Shown here: in pieces, positions 20,273 to 29,251 of the stretch
How the letters are laid out: each line of letters starts with the position of its first letter
How positions within the stretch are numbered: position 1 is the first letter of the stretch
NCBI GenBank assembly: GCA_030621785.1
Contig: JAUXGZ010000008.1
Span: forward strand, 1-43,125
From: Gammaproteobacteria bacterium
GTDB lineage: Bacteria; Pseudomonadota; Gammaproteobacteria; DSM-19610
Direction of reading: 5' to 3'
DNA: 43,125 nt
Position numbers and translations under genes: made by a program
Notes under the pieces: generated by a model
What the model was told of the DNA's origin: nothing
Seen by the model: the letters and a program-made list of their open reading frames with translations, nothing else
Databases searched by the model: none

Positions 20273-21307
20273 ATGAAACTGGTACTGAAGCAACCTGACG
20301 ACTGGCACCTGCACCTGCGCGACCGGGAGGCCATGCACTCGGTGCTGGCGCACACAGCCGCCCGGTTTGGCCGTGCCATCATCATGCCGAATTTGCGAAC
20401 TCCGGTTACCGACACCGGGGCCGCCCGCGACTACCGGCAACGCATACTGGACGCGCTGCCGGCAAACGCAGGCTTCCGGCCCCTGATGACGCTCTACCTC
20501 ACCGACAATACCGATGCCGCAGAAATCATCCGCGCACATGAAAGCGGTTATATCCACGCAGTAAAACTGTACCCGGCTGGTGCCACCACCAATTCTGCGG
20601 CCGGGGTGACGCGCATGGAAAATACCTGGTCGGCCCTGGAGGCCATGCAGGACTGCGGCATGCCGCTACTGGTGCATGGCGAGGTCACCGCGCCGGAGGT
20701 CGATGTGTTCGATCGCGAGATGGTGTTCATCGACAAGATACTGGAACCGCTGCTCAGGCGTTTCCCGACACTGAAACTGGTCCTGGAACACATCACCACC
20801 CGACAGGGCATCGAGTTTGTGCTACGTGGCGGTGACCAGGTCGCAGGCACCCTGACCGCCCACCACCTGTTACTGAACCGGAATGCGATTTTTGCCGGCG
20901 GCATCCGGCCACACCACTACTGCCTGCCCATCCTGAAACGTGAGGCACACCGCGAAGCATTGCTGGAAGCTGCGACCGGAGGCAACCCGAAATTTTTTCT
21001 CGGCACCGACAGTGCACCGCACGCCCGGCACGCCAAGGAAAGCGCCTGTGGCTGTGCGGGTCTCTACACCTCTCATGCCGCCATTGAGCTATATGCAGAA
21101 GCTTTCGAACAGCTCGACCGACTGGACCGGCTGGAAGGCTTTGCAAGTGTGTTCGGCGCGGATTTTTACGGTTTGCCACACAACGAAACGCAGATCACCC
21201 TGTTAAAAGAGGATTGGCAGGTACCGGAAAGTTACCCGCTGGGCAGTGCAGAGCTGGTCCCCATGCGAGCAGGGGAAGTCGTCCACTGGCGACTTGGCGC
21301 GCAATGA
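20273..21307 (+). CDS. pyrC: Dihydroorotase, class II
   Basis: Cyclises carbamoyl-aspartate to dihydroorotate in pyrimidine synthesis. It is 344 aa, as expected for class II. The binuclear zinc site is readable: HLH (His12, His14), the carboxylated lysine K98 in HAVKLYPAGATTNS, His135 in LLVHGEV, His173 in LEHITT and Asp246 in LGTDSAPH. The start at 20273 is preceded by GAAGG two bases upstream, with a further GGAAAG; the ORF start at 20213 adds residues without homology. It is divergent from the pyruvate dehydrogenase operon and convergent with the TraB/GumN gene. Confidence 0.96.
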   Translation: MKLVLKQPDDWHLHLRDREAMHSVLAHTAARFGRAIIMPNLRTPVTDTGAARDYRQRILDALPANAGFRPLMTLYLTDNTDAAEIIRAHESGYIHAVKLYPAGATTNSAAGVTRMENTWSALEAMQDCGMPLLVHGEVTAPEVDVFDREMVFIDKILEPLLRRFPTLKLVLEHITTRQGIEFVLRGGDQVAGTLTAHHLLLNRNAIFAGGIRPHHYCLPILKREAHREALLEAATGGNPKFFLGTDSAPHARHAKESACGCAGLYTSHAAIELYAEAFEQLDRLDRLEGFASVFGADFYGLPHNETQITLLKEDWQVPESYPLGSAELVPMRAGEVVHWRLGAQ

Positions 21308-21326
21308 GCGTGCGGGCCGGCGCGGC

Positions 21327-22223
21327 TCAGTACACCCGCGTTACCCGGTAACCACGCTGACTGAGCAGGTTCAGCAGGCCTTCTTCACCGGGAAGATGCA
21401 GTGCACCCACGGCAATGAATCGCCGCCCCTTGCGCAGACGGGTTTCCATCCGTTCGGCCATGCGATGATTTCGCTCGACAATGATCATCCGGTTAACGGT
21501 CTCCACCAGCTGAGGGTCGCTACCTTCCATGGAGGCCTCGTTCAGCGCTACCAGGCGATCCAGATCCCGATCCACGTAGGCATCGCGCAGCTGTTCCAGC
21601 ATCCGCCCGATTTCCGGCAGGTTATCCAGCGTGTCCTCCAGTAACGCCACCTGATCCTGTTCCGACAGCGTATCGAACAGCTCCATCTGTTCTTCCACCG
21701 TCTCCAGGCCATCGACCTCCTTGTCCTGCCGGACCGCCTGCTGATAGAGCATCAGGTCCAGTACCTGCCCGTTTTCCGACGGCGGCGTCATCAGGGTTAC
21801 CGCTACCGCCCAGGGTTTCATTCTGGCCAGCAGTATTTCCGGAACACCCTGTTGCGCCATCACGTCTGCAGTACGTTTGTAGAGTCCGGCACCAATAATG
21901 GATTCCAGCGTCGTTCCATCTTCGAGCAGAAGGGCGGTCACCATGGACATCAGTGCGGCTCTGTCCAGCACCACCTCCAGGGTTACACCCTGCGCCTGGT
22001 CGAAAGCATTCTGTACCGCGGGGGGCAGCTGAACAACAGCCGGATCATCACTGTGCATGGTACCGAACAGGTAGCTTGCCATGCTGTCATTGCGTTCCAG
22101 CTTCCACAACAATCCGGTTGAGAATTCGCCGGCTTGCAAGGCAAGGCTGGCCAGCAGGCAGGCCATCAACATGACGAGGCGGCAGCCACGGTTAACTGAA
22201 AATGCGGTTTTATTCACGTTCAT
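21327..22223 (-). CDS. TraB/GumN family protein, exported
   Basis: A 298-aa protein with an N-terminal hydrophobic stretch ([15 protein letters not shown]) that looks like a signal peptide, so it is periplasmic or outer-membrane exposed. The family signature is two 'G-x-x-H' elements: [10 protein letters not shown] near the mature N-terminus and [16 protein letters not shown] near the C-terminus, ending in YRVTRVY. Relatives are the Tiki/TraB/PrgY group, with proposed metalloprotease or signal-blocking roles; the bacterial members have no settled function. It is divergent from rnt with only 27 bp between the starts, so the promoters must overlap the opposing 5' coding regions or one start lies further in. 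Confidence 0.88.
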   Translation of the reverse strand: MNVNKTAFSVNRGCRLVMLMACLLASLALQAGEFSTGLLWKLERNDSMASYLFGTMHSDDPAVVQLPPAVQNAFDQAQGVTLEVVLDRAALMSMVTALLLEDGTTLESIIGAGLYKRTADVMAQQGVPEILLARMKPWAVAVTLMTPPSENGQVLDLMLYQQAVRQDKEVDGLETVEEQMELFDTLSEQDQVALLEDTLDNLPEIGRMLEQLRDAYVDRDLDRLVALNEASMEGSDPQLVETVNRMIIVERNHRMAERMETRLRKGRRFIAVGALHLPGEEGLLNLLSQRGYRVTRVY

Positions 22224-22250
22224 GCAGGCGTTCCGGTATGCTCTCTGTCC

Positions 22251-22871
22251 ATGGATGAAGAAGATATACCAAAAAAGCTGGCCGGGCGCTTTCGTGGCTT
22301 TCTACCGGTAATTGTCGACGTCGAAACAGCAGGCTTTAATGCCAGGAAAGATGCCCTGCTGGAAATTGCTGCGGTGATGGTCGATTTCGACAGTGACGGA
22401 CAACTGCAACTGACCGAAACCATCGCCTGCAACGTACTTCCCTTCAAGGGTGCCAATCTGGACGAGAAGTCGCTGGAATTCACCGGCATCGACCCCTGGC
22501 ATCCGTTCCGCTTTGCCAAACCGGAAGAAGAAGCACTGGGAACTGTTTTTTCGCCCATACGCAAGGCGGTCAAGGCCAGCGGATGCACGCGCGCCATCCT
22601 GGTTGGCCACAACGCCTCCTTCGACCTGGGTTTCATCAATGCAGCGGCCGAACGCAACAAAATCAAACGCAACCCGTTCCACCCGTTCAGTAGTTTTGAC
22701 ACCGCGACACTGGCCGGGCTGGCCTACGGGCAAACCGTTCTGGCACGCGCCGCCATCACGGCCGGACTCGATTGGGACCAGGAACAGGCGCACTCGGCAA
22801 AATACGATGCCGAACGCACGGCTGAACTGTTCTGCGGCATCGTGAATCGCTGGGACGCATCCAACCGGTAG
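22251..22871 (+). CDS. rnt: Ribonuclease T
   Basis: A DEDDh 3'-5' exoribonuclease that trims the CCA end in tRNA turnover and matures stable RNA 3' ends. It is 206 aa. Catalytic residues are visible: Asp23 and Glu25 in [11 protein letters not shown], Asp125 in [10 protein letters not shown], and His181 and Asp186 in [12 protein letters not shown]. It starts [16 protein letters not shown], normal for the family. It converges on the cytochrome c peroxidase gene. Gammaproteobacterial distribution of this enzyme supports the taxonomic placement of the window. Confidence 0.95.
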   Translation: MDEEDIPKKLAGRFRGFLPVIVDVETAGFNARKDALLEIAAVMVDFDSDGQLQLTETIACNVLPFKGANLDEKSLEFTGIDPWHPFRFAKPEEEALGTVFSPIRKAVKASGCTRAILVGHNASFDLGFINAAAERNKIKRNPFHPFSSFDTATLAGLAYGQTVLARAAITAGLDWDQEQAHSAKYDAERTAELFCGIVNRWDASNR

Positions 22872-22900
22872 GAGCGCCCCCTGACCTCTGTTATCGACCG

Positions 22901-23917
22901 CTACTTGCTGTCGATAATGCTCCAGCCAGCGGTCGCTGGCAGCCGTGGAAGATCCATGACAGGAAATTCACCCGTCAGCGCACCGAGAAAAGCGACTATA
23001 TCCTTCACCTGATTTTCGTCCAGATCCTTGTTAAGCTGCACTTTTGCCATCACTCGTACGGCATCATCCAGCGTCTGGACCGAACCATTGTGAAAATAGG
23101 GAGCGGTCAGAGCGATATTCCTCAACGTGGGCACCTTCCACATATGCTTGCCGTCACGGCCCTTGTCCGAAGCCAGATCGTAGGTAGCGACATAATCGTT
23201 ATCGGTGTAGGTCGGGAACTTCATAAAGAAGCCGGTGCCCGCTGCCATCGCCGGGCCATTGAAAGCCGGACCTGAATGGCAACCGGTACAGCCGGTCTCG
23301 TCAAACAGCGTCATGCCACGCAATTCCTGTTCGCTGAGTGCATCCTTGTTGCCGTTGACGTGACCGTCATAACGACTGTTCGGCGTGATCAGCGTGCGTT
23401 CGAAAGCGGCCACGGCCCGGGCTGCATTTTCCACCGTCATGGCGTCATCCTTGCCGAACGCGCTCACGAACAGGGCTTCATAGCCGGGTATTGCCCGCAC
23501 CCGGTTCATGGCAACCTCGAGATCGCTCATACCCATTTCAACCGGATTCACGACCGGGCCTTTAGCCTGATCCTCGAGAGTAGCGGCGCGTCCATCCCAG
23601 AACTGGGAAGAAGCGAAGGCCGCGTTCCAGACGGTCGGCGCACTGCGGCCGCCGGTTTTGCCGTGTACGCCCATGGAAAACGAGCGGTTGTCATCACCAC
23701 CCAGCATCAGGTTGTGGCAGGAATTGCAGGACACTGTGCCGGTCTCGGAAAAGCGGGGGTCGAAATACAACCGTTTACCCAGCTCGACTTTTTCAGCCGT
23801 CACGGGATTGTCAGCCGGCTCCGGCGCCTTGTCGGGCAGAGCCTGCCATTCGTAGGCCATCGCGGCATTTGTCGCAAGGCTGATAACGAGAGACAATAGA
23901 GCTGTTTTCAGTTTCAT
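22901..23917 (-). CDS. Di-haem cytochrome c peroxidase, periplasmic
   Basis: Reduces hydrogen peroxide in the periplasm with electrons from cytochrome c or a related donor. It has a signal peptide (residues 1-21, cleavage after AMA) and two c-type haem sites, CNSCH (64-68) and CTGCH (210-214). That is the bacterial cytochrome c peroxidase/MauG layout, one low-potential and one high-potential haem. The segment GGRSAPTVWNAAF and the C-terminal WKVPTLRNIALTAPYFHNGS are typical of the peroxidase branch. It is 338 aa. The upstream spacer has a perfect dyad (23961-23975) that could be an operator; these genes are often under oxygen or peroxide control. Confidence 0.92.
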   Translation of the reverse strand: MKLKTALLSLVISLATNAAMAYEWQALPDKAPEPADNPVTAEKVELGKRLYFDPRFSETGTVSCNSCHNLMLGGDDNRSFSMGVHGKTGGRSAPTVWNAAFASSQFWDGRAATLEDQAKGPVVNPVEMGMSDLEVAMNRVRAIPGYEALFVSAFGKDDAMTVENAARAVAAFERTLITPNSRYDGHVNGNKDALSEQELRGMTLFDETGCTGCHSGPAFNGPAMAAGTGFFMKFPTYTDNDYVATYDLASDKGRDGKHMWKVPTLRNIALTAPYFHNGSVQTLDDAVRVMAKVQLNKDLDENQVKDIVAFLGALTGEFPVMDLPRLPATAGWSIIDSK

Positions 23918-23960
23918 AACATCAATTCCTTGAAGTTTTAGCGGATTTAGGTCTTTCGGC

Positions 23961-23975
23961 TTAGAATCAATCTAA
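23961..23975. promoter_or_regulatory. Perfect dyad, candidate operator upstream of the cytochrome c peroxidase gene
   Basis: TTAGAATCAATCTAA is an inverted repeat with 5-bp arms and a 5-base centre, 43 bp upstream of the peroxidase start and 43 bp upstream of the divergent unknown gene. The centre read on the minus strand is TTGAT, an FNR-type half site, but there is no second half. AT-rich sequence (poly-T tract) flanks it on the side toward the unknown gene. The regulator is unknown. Confidence 0.35.
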
Positions 23976-24018
23976 ATTATCTTTTTTTCAACCAGAAAAA
24001 TCAAGGGTAGATGCCCGT

Positions 24019-24573
24019 ATGAGCACACTTCCGGAAAAAGACCAACAAATCATCGACGCCCACACCGGACTGATACACCGGGTGGTAATCGCCTGCGAGA
24101 ACCCCCAGCTGGTACCCGACCTGGAAGAAATCCTGAAGCAGGCAGAACAGAATGACTGGGCCTCCCTGGTTGCGGCCATTCGCCAGATCCTGGCGGGAAA
24201 ACGCGATGAGTCCATGCTGTTCGCACTGGACGAGGAGGATCGCCTGATCGTCAGCACCATCCTGCGCGGCCTGCAGAACGCTGCAACCCTGCCGGATCTC
24301 CAAAAGGGATTCGATGCCGGAATGGCTGCACCCGGCCTGGCGGCCATGATTCACGGCTCCCGCAAGGGCAACCTGGAAACGCTCAAACTGTTATCGGATA
24401 TGGCGCAGCAGATGATGCAGGCCGGTGGCGATATGGCCCGTCTGGCGGCCGTTCTGCGCCCGATGATCCAGGGCGAGCGCGAACCCGGGATACTGACCCG
24501 TGGCATGTCCGATAAAGGTGAAGAACTGCTTCAGGCAATCCTGGTGGAACTCTCCAGACTGGATTCTGAGTAG
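24019..24573 (+). CDS. Conserved hypothetical protein
   Basis: I do not recognise this family. It is a 184-aa soluble, acidic, helix-rich protein without signal peptide, membrane segment or cysteine pair. The N-terminus MSTLPEKDQQIIDAHTGLIH and the even pattern of leucine and glutamate suggest an all-alpha fold. The codon usage matches its neighbours and the length is sensible, so it is very likely a real gene. It is divergent from the cytochrome c peroxidase gene across 101 bp and convergent with grxD (12 bp). Confidence 0.7.
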   Translation: MSTLPEKDQQIIDAHTGLIHRVVIACENPQLVPDLEEILKQAEQNDWASLVAAIRQILAGKRDESMLFALDEEDRLIVSTILRGLQNAATLPDLQKGFDAGMAAPGLAAMIHGSRKGNLETLKLLSDMAQQMMQAGGDMARLAAVLRPMIQGEREPGILTRGMSDKGEELLQAILVELSRLDSE

Positions 24574-24585
24574 TACAACACGAGC

Positions 24586-24906
24586 CTAAGAACCGCTGGC
24601 GGCTTCCTGCAGCATCGGTTTCAACTCGCCCTTCTGGTACAGCTCCAGCACGATATCGTGGCCACCGACCAGCTCGCCTTTCACGTATACCTGCGGGAAG
24701 GTGGGCCAGTTGGCAAAACGCGGCAGGTTTTCAAAAATTTCCGGATCAGCCAGCACATTTACATGTCCAAAGTCCACTTCACAGGCCTGCAACATCTGCG
24801 CAGTTCTGCTGGAATAACCGCACATGGGCATCTGCGGCGTACCTTTCATGAAAATCACGACAGGGTCGGAGTCAACCGCCTGTTTTATTCGCTCCATTAC
24901 ATCCAT
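24586..24906 (-). CDS. grxD: Monothiol glutaredoxin, Grx4/GrxD type
   Basis: A 106-aa glutaredoxin of the monothiol class that binds a [2Fe-2S] cluster with glutathione and BolA and takes part in iron-sulfur delivery. Class features are FMKGTPQMPMCGYSSR (Lys21, active Cys29), the WPTFPQVYVKGE segment and GGHDIV. The active site reads CGYS rather than the usual CGFS. Tyrosine for phenylalanine is conservative, so function is probably kept. It lies 102 bp downstream of the NAGGN amidotransferase on the same strand, probably with its own promoter. Confidence 0.95.
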   Translation of the reverse strand: MDVMERIKQAVDSDPVVIFMKGTPQMPMCGYSSRTAQMLQACEVDFGHVNVLADPEIFENLPRFANWPTFPQVYVKGELVGGHDIVLELYQKGELKPMLQEAASGS

Positions 24907-25008
24907 CGTTACCTGCCTCTGCTATTGATCCGATTTTTATACCTGCGTGGAGTGTACCCGGCAACCGGGTGAACAAAAAGTCAATTTTAAAGTGGTTATC
25001 CGCCACTA

Positions 25009-26790
25009 TCAGGCAATTGAGTCTACATTTCGCTGCAGCCAGAACTCGAGCGCCGCGAGGTGCCAGAGCTTGCTGCCCTGTAACCGGGTCAACTGGTGTT
25101 CGGGATCATTCAGTATCGCCTGAACATATTCCCTGCGGTATAAACCACGTTCGCGACAGGCCGTCGAGTCCAGGATATCGCGCATGAAATCCAGAAACTC
25201 ACCACGAATATATTTGAGCGCGGGCACCGGAAAATACCCTTTGGGCCGATCGATTACAGCATCCGGTATCAGGCCTCGCGCAATGGCCTTGAGAGGAAAC
25301 TTGCCGCCCTCACGCAATTTCAGTTGCGGAGGCATCCTGATGACCAGTTCTACCAGTTCGTGATCCAGGAAGGGAACGCGTGCTTCCAGTCCCCAGGCCA
25401 TGGTCATATTATCCACCCGCTTGACCGGGTCATCGACAATCAGGGTAGTTACGTCGAAATGCAGCACCCGGTTCAGGTACTGTTTCGCTCCCGCGGATTT
25501 CAATCGTTCTGCCACCAATGCTTCGGTATAGTCCGGACCGGCGTAGGCCTGCGACACCATGGACAGGTATTCTGCATGGTCTCGATCGAAGTACCAGGAA
25601 CGGAAACGTTCCACATCGCTGTCGACGCCGTGCTGCATGTGGGGGTACCAGAAGTAACCGGCAAAAACCTCGTCCGCACCCTGCCCGCTTTGCACCACCT
25701 TTACGTGCCGGGAAACGCGCTCGGCAAGCAGATAGAAAGCGACAGCATCCTGCCCCACCATCGGCTCGGCCATACTGTCGATCGCCTCGGGCAGGCGCTG
25801 AAGCACCTCGGCATCGGGTACATGGATTTTTTCATGGCGGGTGCCATAGCGTTCCACGATCTGGTCGGAAAACTCGAACTCGCTGCCTCGCTCGTCCGGA
25901 TGATCCTCGAAACCAACCGAAAAGGTACGCAGGTCACTACCGCCATCCTGCGCAAGCAGCGCTACCAACAGGCTGCTGTCCAGCCCGCCGGACAGCAGCA
26001 CACCCACCGGGACATCGGCAATCACGCGCCGCCGCTGTACCGCACGCAGCAATGCAGCACGTGTTTCCTCCAGCCAGTCCTGTTCACTGCGCTTGACACC
26101 ATCCGGGCCGGCATCGAGCTGCCAGTAGGGGAACACGCGATCGTGCCCGCTGGCGTCGACGATCATCAGGTGTGCAGGCGGCAGCTTGCGAATACCGCGC
26201 AGCAGGGTGCGCGGCGCCGGCACCACGGCGTGCAGCGTAAAATGGTGGTGTAACGCAACACTGTCGATGCTCGTATCCACATCACCGGCCGCCAGCAATG
26301 CCTGTGAAGTGGAAGCAAAGCGGAAGCGCTCACGTGTCTGACTGTAGTACAGCGGCTTGATACCGAAACGATCCCGCACCAGGATCAATTTGTGCTGCCG
26401 GCGATCCCAGATGGCGGCCGCGAACATACCGTGTAATCTTGCCGCAAAGCCTTCACCCCAGGCTGCCCAGGCCTTGAGAACAACCTCGGTATCACCTTCA
26501 CTTTTAAATTCATAGCCTTTGCTGATCAGCTCGGCGCGCAATTCCCGGTAGTTGTAAATGGCGCCGTTGAACACCAACACCAGCCCCAGTGCCTCGTCCA
26601 CCCACGGCTGGTCGGAAGCGTGGGAAAGATCGATAACCGACAGACGACGATGTCCCATAGCCAGTGCATCGCGCCTGTATCGACCTTCGTGATCGGGGCC
26701 ACGCTTCTCCAGCCTGGAAAGCATGCGTTGCAGCACACCATTATCGGGTGCCTGTCCATCCAGACGTAATTCACCACAGATTCCACACAT
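25009..26790 (-). CDS. N-acetylglutaminylglutamine amidotransferase (AsnB family)
   Basis: Class II glutamine amidotransferase fused to an asparagine-synthetase-like ATP domain, 593 aa. The nucleophile is Cys2 (MCGICGELR). The synthetase PP-loop is LLSGGLDSS (266-273 region). The subfamily can be read from stretches typical of the NAGGN enzymes: LVLVFNGAIYNYRELRAEL, the HAVVPAPRTLL segment, EPMVGQDAVAFYLLAERVS and VVQSGQGADEVFAGYFWYP. NAGGN is a dipeptide osmolyte; this enzyme amidates the C-terminus. The usual partner, a fused ligase/GNAT acetyltransferase (ngg), is not adjacent. The upstream neighbour is hyuB (26-bp gap). Plain AsnB is the alternative but less likely. Confidence 0.78.
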   Translation of the reverse strand: MCGICGELRLDGQAPDNGVLQRMLSRLEKRGPDHEGRYRRDALAMGHRRLSVIDLSHASDQPWVDEALGLVLVFNGAIYNYRELRAELISKGYEFKSEGDTEVVLKAWAAWGEGFAARLHGMFAAAIWDRRQHKLILVRDRFGIKPLYYSQTRERFRFASTSQALLAAGDVDTSIDSVALHHHFTLHAVVPAPRTLLRGIRKLPPAHLMIVDASGHDRVFPYWQLDAGPDGVKRSEQDWLEETRAALLRAVQRRRVIADVPVGVLLSGGLDSSLLVALLAQDGGSDLRTFSVGFEDHPDERGSEFEFSDQIVERYGTRHEKIHVPDAEVLQRLPEAIDSMAEPMVGQDAVAFYLLAERVSRHVKVVQSGQGADEVFAGYFWYPHMQHGVDSDVERFRSWYFDRDHAEYLSMVSQAYAGPDYTEALVAERLKSAGAKQYLNRVLHFDVTTLIVDDPVKRVDNMTMAWGLEARVPFLDHELVELVIRMPPQLKLREGGKFPLKAIARGLIPDAVIDRPKGYFPVPALKYIRGEFLDFMRDILDSTACRERGLYRREYVQAILNDPEHQLTRLQGSKLWHLAALEFWLQRNVDSIA

Positions 26791-26816
26791 ATCAAATCAG
26801 GACCGTTAGCAGATTT

Positions 26817-28367
26817 TCACAGTTGACCGGAAGTCCGGCGACCAAAGCCACCACCACCAGGGGTCCGTATCAGCAGATGATCCCCGGCATCGACATCAAG
26901 CGCCGTTTTTGCGGCCACGACGGTGCCGTTCAGTTCGTTGCGACCAGGTTTACCGGCAGCACCACCGGCAAGCCCCCAGGGGGCACGCTCGCGACGTTCA
27001 GTGATCAGGGTCACCTGCGCCGGCGATAAAAACCGGTATTCCCGCAGCAGGCCGTTGCCACCATTACGCCGACCCACACCGCCGGAACCCCGGCGGATCC
27101 GGTAACGGCAGATACGCAGCGGAAACATGCTTTCGACGACTTCAACCGGGGTATTGAGGGTATTGGTCATATGCGTCTGCACGGCATCCAGACCACCGCC
27201 ATGCGGCCCCGCGCCCATGCCGCCACCGACGGTCTCGTAGTAATCCCAGCTGCCACCGGCACCGCGAGCACCCATGGCAAGGTTATTCATACTGCCCTGG
27301 CTGGCGGCCGGAATGAGATCGGGTACTGCCTCCGACAGCGCACCCAGCAACAGGTCGACCACACGACTGCTGGTTTCCACATTACCGGCGGCCACGGCGG
27401 CCGGATAGCGGGCGTTCAGCAAGCAACCTTCGGGAACCTGCAGACAGACCGGGCGGAAACTGCCGGAACAGGCCGGCGTGCGCTCATCCATAAGGCAACG
27501 GAATACATAAAACACGGCAGCGGCTACGACCGGCACGGGACAGTTGATATTGCCGGCCACCTGGGACGCAGTGCCGGAAAAATCCACATTGACGCTACTG
27601 CCCTGAATCAGTAACTCGACACAAAGGCGAATATCCCGGGTACCCAGACCATCATCGTCCAGATAGTCGGTAAACCGGTAACGGCCGTCCGGCAACTGCT
27701 CCAGTGCCTGCCGGGCCATCCGCTCGCCGTACTCGTTCAGCTCCCGAAGTGCCACCGCATAAGCCTCGGTTCCCATGACTTCGACCAGCTCGGTAATCCG
27801 CCGAACCCCGGTACGATTGGCGCTGATCTGGGCGGAAAAGTCTCCCCGGGTAATCGCCGCATTGTGGGTGCAAGCGATAATGTCATCGAGCACCTGCTCA
27901 TTGACCGCCCCCCCCTCGACCAGCAGCACGGGCGGAATCCGCAGCCCCTCCTCATCCAGCGTGCCGGCAATCGGCATGGACCCGGGGCTTTCTGCACCGA
28001 TATCAGCGTGGTGAGCACGATTTACAACAAAACCGACACATTGCCCCCGCACGAACACCGGGGCGATCAGGGTAACATCCGGCAGGTGTGTCCCGCCCTG
28101 GAAGGGATCATTGAGCAGCAGCATATCACCGTGCGTCCAGCTTCGTTCATTTACCAGGCCGGACATGGCGTACGCCATACTGCCGAGATGCACCGGAATA
28201 TGGGCGGCCTGGGCACACAGTTGTCCCTCGACATCGAACACGGCACAGGAATAATCAAGCCGGTCGCGGATGTTGGGCGAGAACGCAGCACGCCTGAGAA
28301 CCGCCCCCATTTCGTCACAGATAGCAGCAATCCGGTTGGCGAACAGGCTGAGCTGTATAGCATCCAT
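26817..28367 (-). CDS. Hydantoinase B / 5-oxoprolinase beta-type subunit
   Basis: A 516-aa HyuB-family protein, the subunit that in ATP-dependent hydantoinases, 5-oxoprolinase and acetone carboxylase works with HyuA. Motifs are [56 protein letters not shown] and a C-terminal TPGGGGFG. The start is set at the internal ATG at 28367 ([12 protein letters not shown]), where family homology begins; the ORF start at 28412 adds 15 residues. No HyuA is in the window, which is unusual since the subunits are normally adjacent or fused. It may be co-transcribed with the NAGGN amidotransferase. The substrate is unknown; 5-oxoproline is a guess. Confidence 0.88.
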   Translation of the reverse strand: MDAIQLSLFANRIAAICDEMGAVLRRAAFSPNIRDRLDYSCAVFDVEGQLCAQAAHIPVHLGSMAYAMSGLVNERSWTHGDMLLLNDPFQGGTHLPDVTLIAPVFVRGQCVGFVVNRAHHADIGAESPGSMPIAGTLDEEGLRIPPVLLVEGGAVNEQVLDDIIACTHNAAITRGDFSAQISANRTGVRRITELVEVMGTEAYAVALRELNEYGERMARQALEQLPDGRYRFTDYLDDDGLGTRDIRLCVELLIQGSSVNVDFSGTASQVAGNINCPVPVVAAAVFYVFRCLMDERTPACSGSFRPVCLQVPEGCLLNARYPAAVAAGNVETSSRVVDLLLGALSEAVPDLIPAASQGSMNNLAMGARGAGGSWDYYETVGGGMGAGPHGGGLDAVQTHMTNTLNTPVEVVESMFPLRICRYRIRRGSGGVGRRNGGNGLLREYRFLSPAQVTLITERRERAPWGLAGGAAGKPGRNELNGTVVAAKTALDVDAGDHLLIRTPGGGGFGRRTSGQL

Positions 28368-28439
28368 GCACCCTATTATGCCCGAGATTGTGTACTTGCT
28401 CCCATATTGCATTCCGGGTTTGCGGCCCGTAAACTCCCC

Positions 28440-28464
28440 AATCCTGAGTAATTTGGTCGACTAT
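28440..28464 (+). promoter_or_regulatory. Candidate IscR type 1-like box
   Basis: A 25-base stretch (beginning AATCCTGAGTAA, ending TTGGTCGACTAT) agrees at 21 of 25 positions with the IscR type 1 consensus as I remember it (two YGACT/AGTCR halves around an AT core). The right half GGTCGACTAT is near perfect; the left half has TGAGT for YGACT. It lies 54 bp before the PuuD-like gene and 73 bp upstream of hyuB. No convincing -10 is paired with it. Confidence 0.35.
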
Positions 28465-28517
28465 TACCCGGCCATAATCATGATTCAACCTTTTCTACTC
28501 CGAGGAGCAGTAACAAA

Positions 28518-29111
28518 ATGAACCCATTAACATCCATCTGGGGCACCATTATCTCCGGATTTATCCTGGCGATTATTATCGTCTTCGCGCTGGGCACAAC
28601 CAGCGTCAACGCGCTCGAACTCGAGGTCTGGTTCCACGTACTTTCCGGCGTGGTATGGATTGGCCTGCTGTACTACTTCAACTTTGTCCAGGTTCCGGCT
28701 GTTGGCCAGGCCCTCGCCGAGAAAGACAAGGGTGGCCCCGGCCCTGCCGCCATCAACAAGTACGTGGCTCCACGCGCGCTGCTGTGGTTCCGCTGGGGTG
28801 CCGTGGCAACCTGGCTGAGCGGTGTCGGTGCCTTGCAGCACCTGGCCGAAGGCGGCGCCATGAAAGCCTTCATGCTGAGCGACGGCATGGTGGTCATCGG
28901 CATCGGCGCCTGGCTGGGCACCATCATGCTGTTCAACGTCTGGGTGCTCATCTGGCCAAACCAGAAGAAGATCCTCGGCATGGTAGACGCCAGTCCCGAG
29001 CAGATCGCCGCCGCCAAGAAGGTCGCCCTGATGGCATCCCGCACCAATACCCTGCTGTCGATCCCCATGCTGATGTGCATGACCGCCTACGGGCACGGAC
29101 TGCCGTTCTGA
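28518..29111 (+). CDS. PuuD-like integral membrane protein (urate hydroxylase PuuD membrane domain)
   Basis: A 197-aa protein with about five hydrophobic helices, near residues 9-29, 38-55, 88-108, 121-145 and 172-192. WFHVLSGVVWIGLLYYFNFVQVP and the terminal NTLLSIPMLMCM are typical of the short proteins annotated as PuuD. True PuuD has this membrane part followed by a cytochrome c domain; no CxxCH is present here, so urate oxidation is doubtful and the name is only a family label. The conserved His40 could bind haem or a metal. AGGAG stands eleven bases upstream of the ATG. It has its own terminator and a possible IscR-type site upstream. Confidence 0.6.
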   Translation: MNPLTSIWGTIISGFILAIIIVFALGTTSVNALELEVWFHVLSGVVWIGLLYYFNFVQVPAVGQALAEKDKGGPGPAAINKYVAPRALLWFRWGAVATWLSGVGALQHLAEGGAMKAFMLSDGMVVIGIGAWLGTIMLFNVWVLIWPNQKKILGMVDASPEQIAAAKKVALMASRTNTLLSIPMLMCMTAYGHGLPF

Positions 29112-29135
29112 TACAAAGAACCCGGGTACGTCCGG

Positions 29136-29161
29136 AAACCCGGCTCCGGCCGGGTTTTTTA
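29136..29161 (+). terminator. Rho-independent terminator after the PuuD-like gene
   Basis: A 9-bp perfect stem AAACCCGGC / GCCGGGTTT (29136-29144 and 29149-29157) with loop TCCG, continuing into a T run. It lies 25 bases after the stop codon and insulates the gene from argD downstream. Confidence 0.9.
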
Positions 29162-29251
29162 TTGCCAAACCACCAACAAGCACTATAAAATCCCGCCTTT
29201 GCTGTGGCGGCTCCATCGGGGCTGCCTTTTATTTTTGGAAGTCCTTTAAAG

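Noticed and set aside
25324-26253. 309-aa plus-strand ORF opposite the NAGGN amidotransferase
   Set aside because: Shadow; the composition is His/Gln-rich and the minus frame is clearly conserved.
29162-29251. ArgR box upstream of argD
   Set aside because: No TGAAT-type inverted repeats were found in the short spacer after the terminator.
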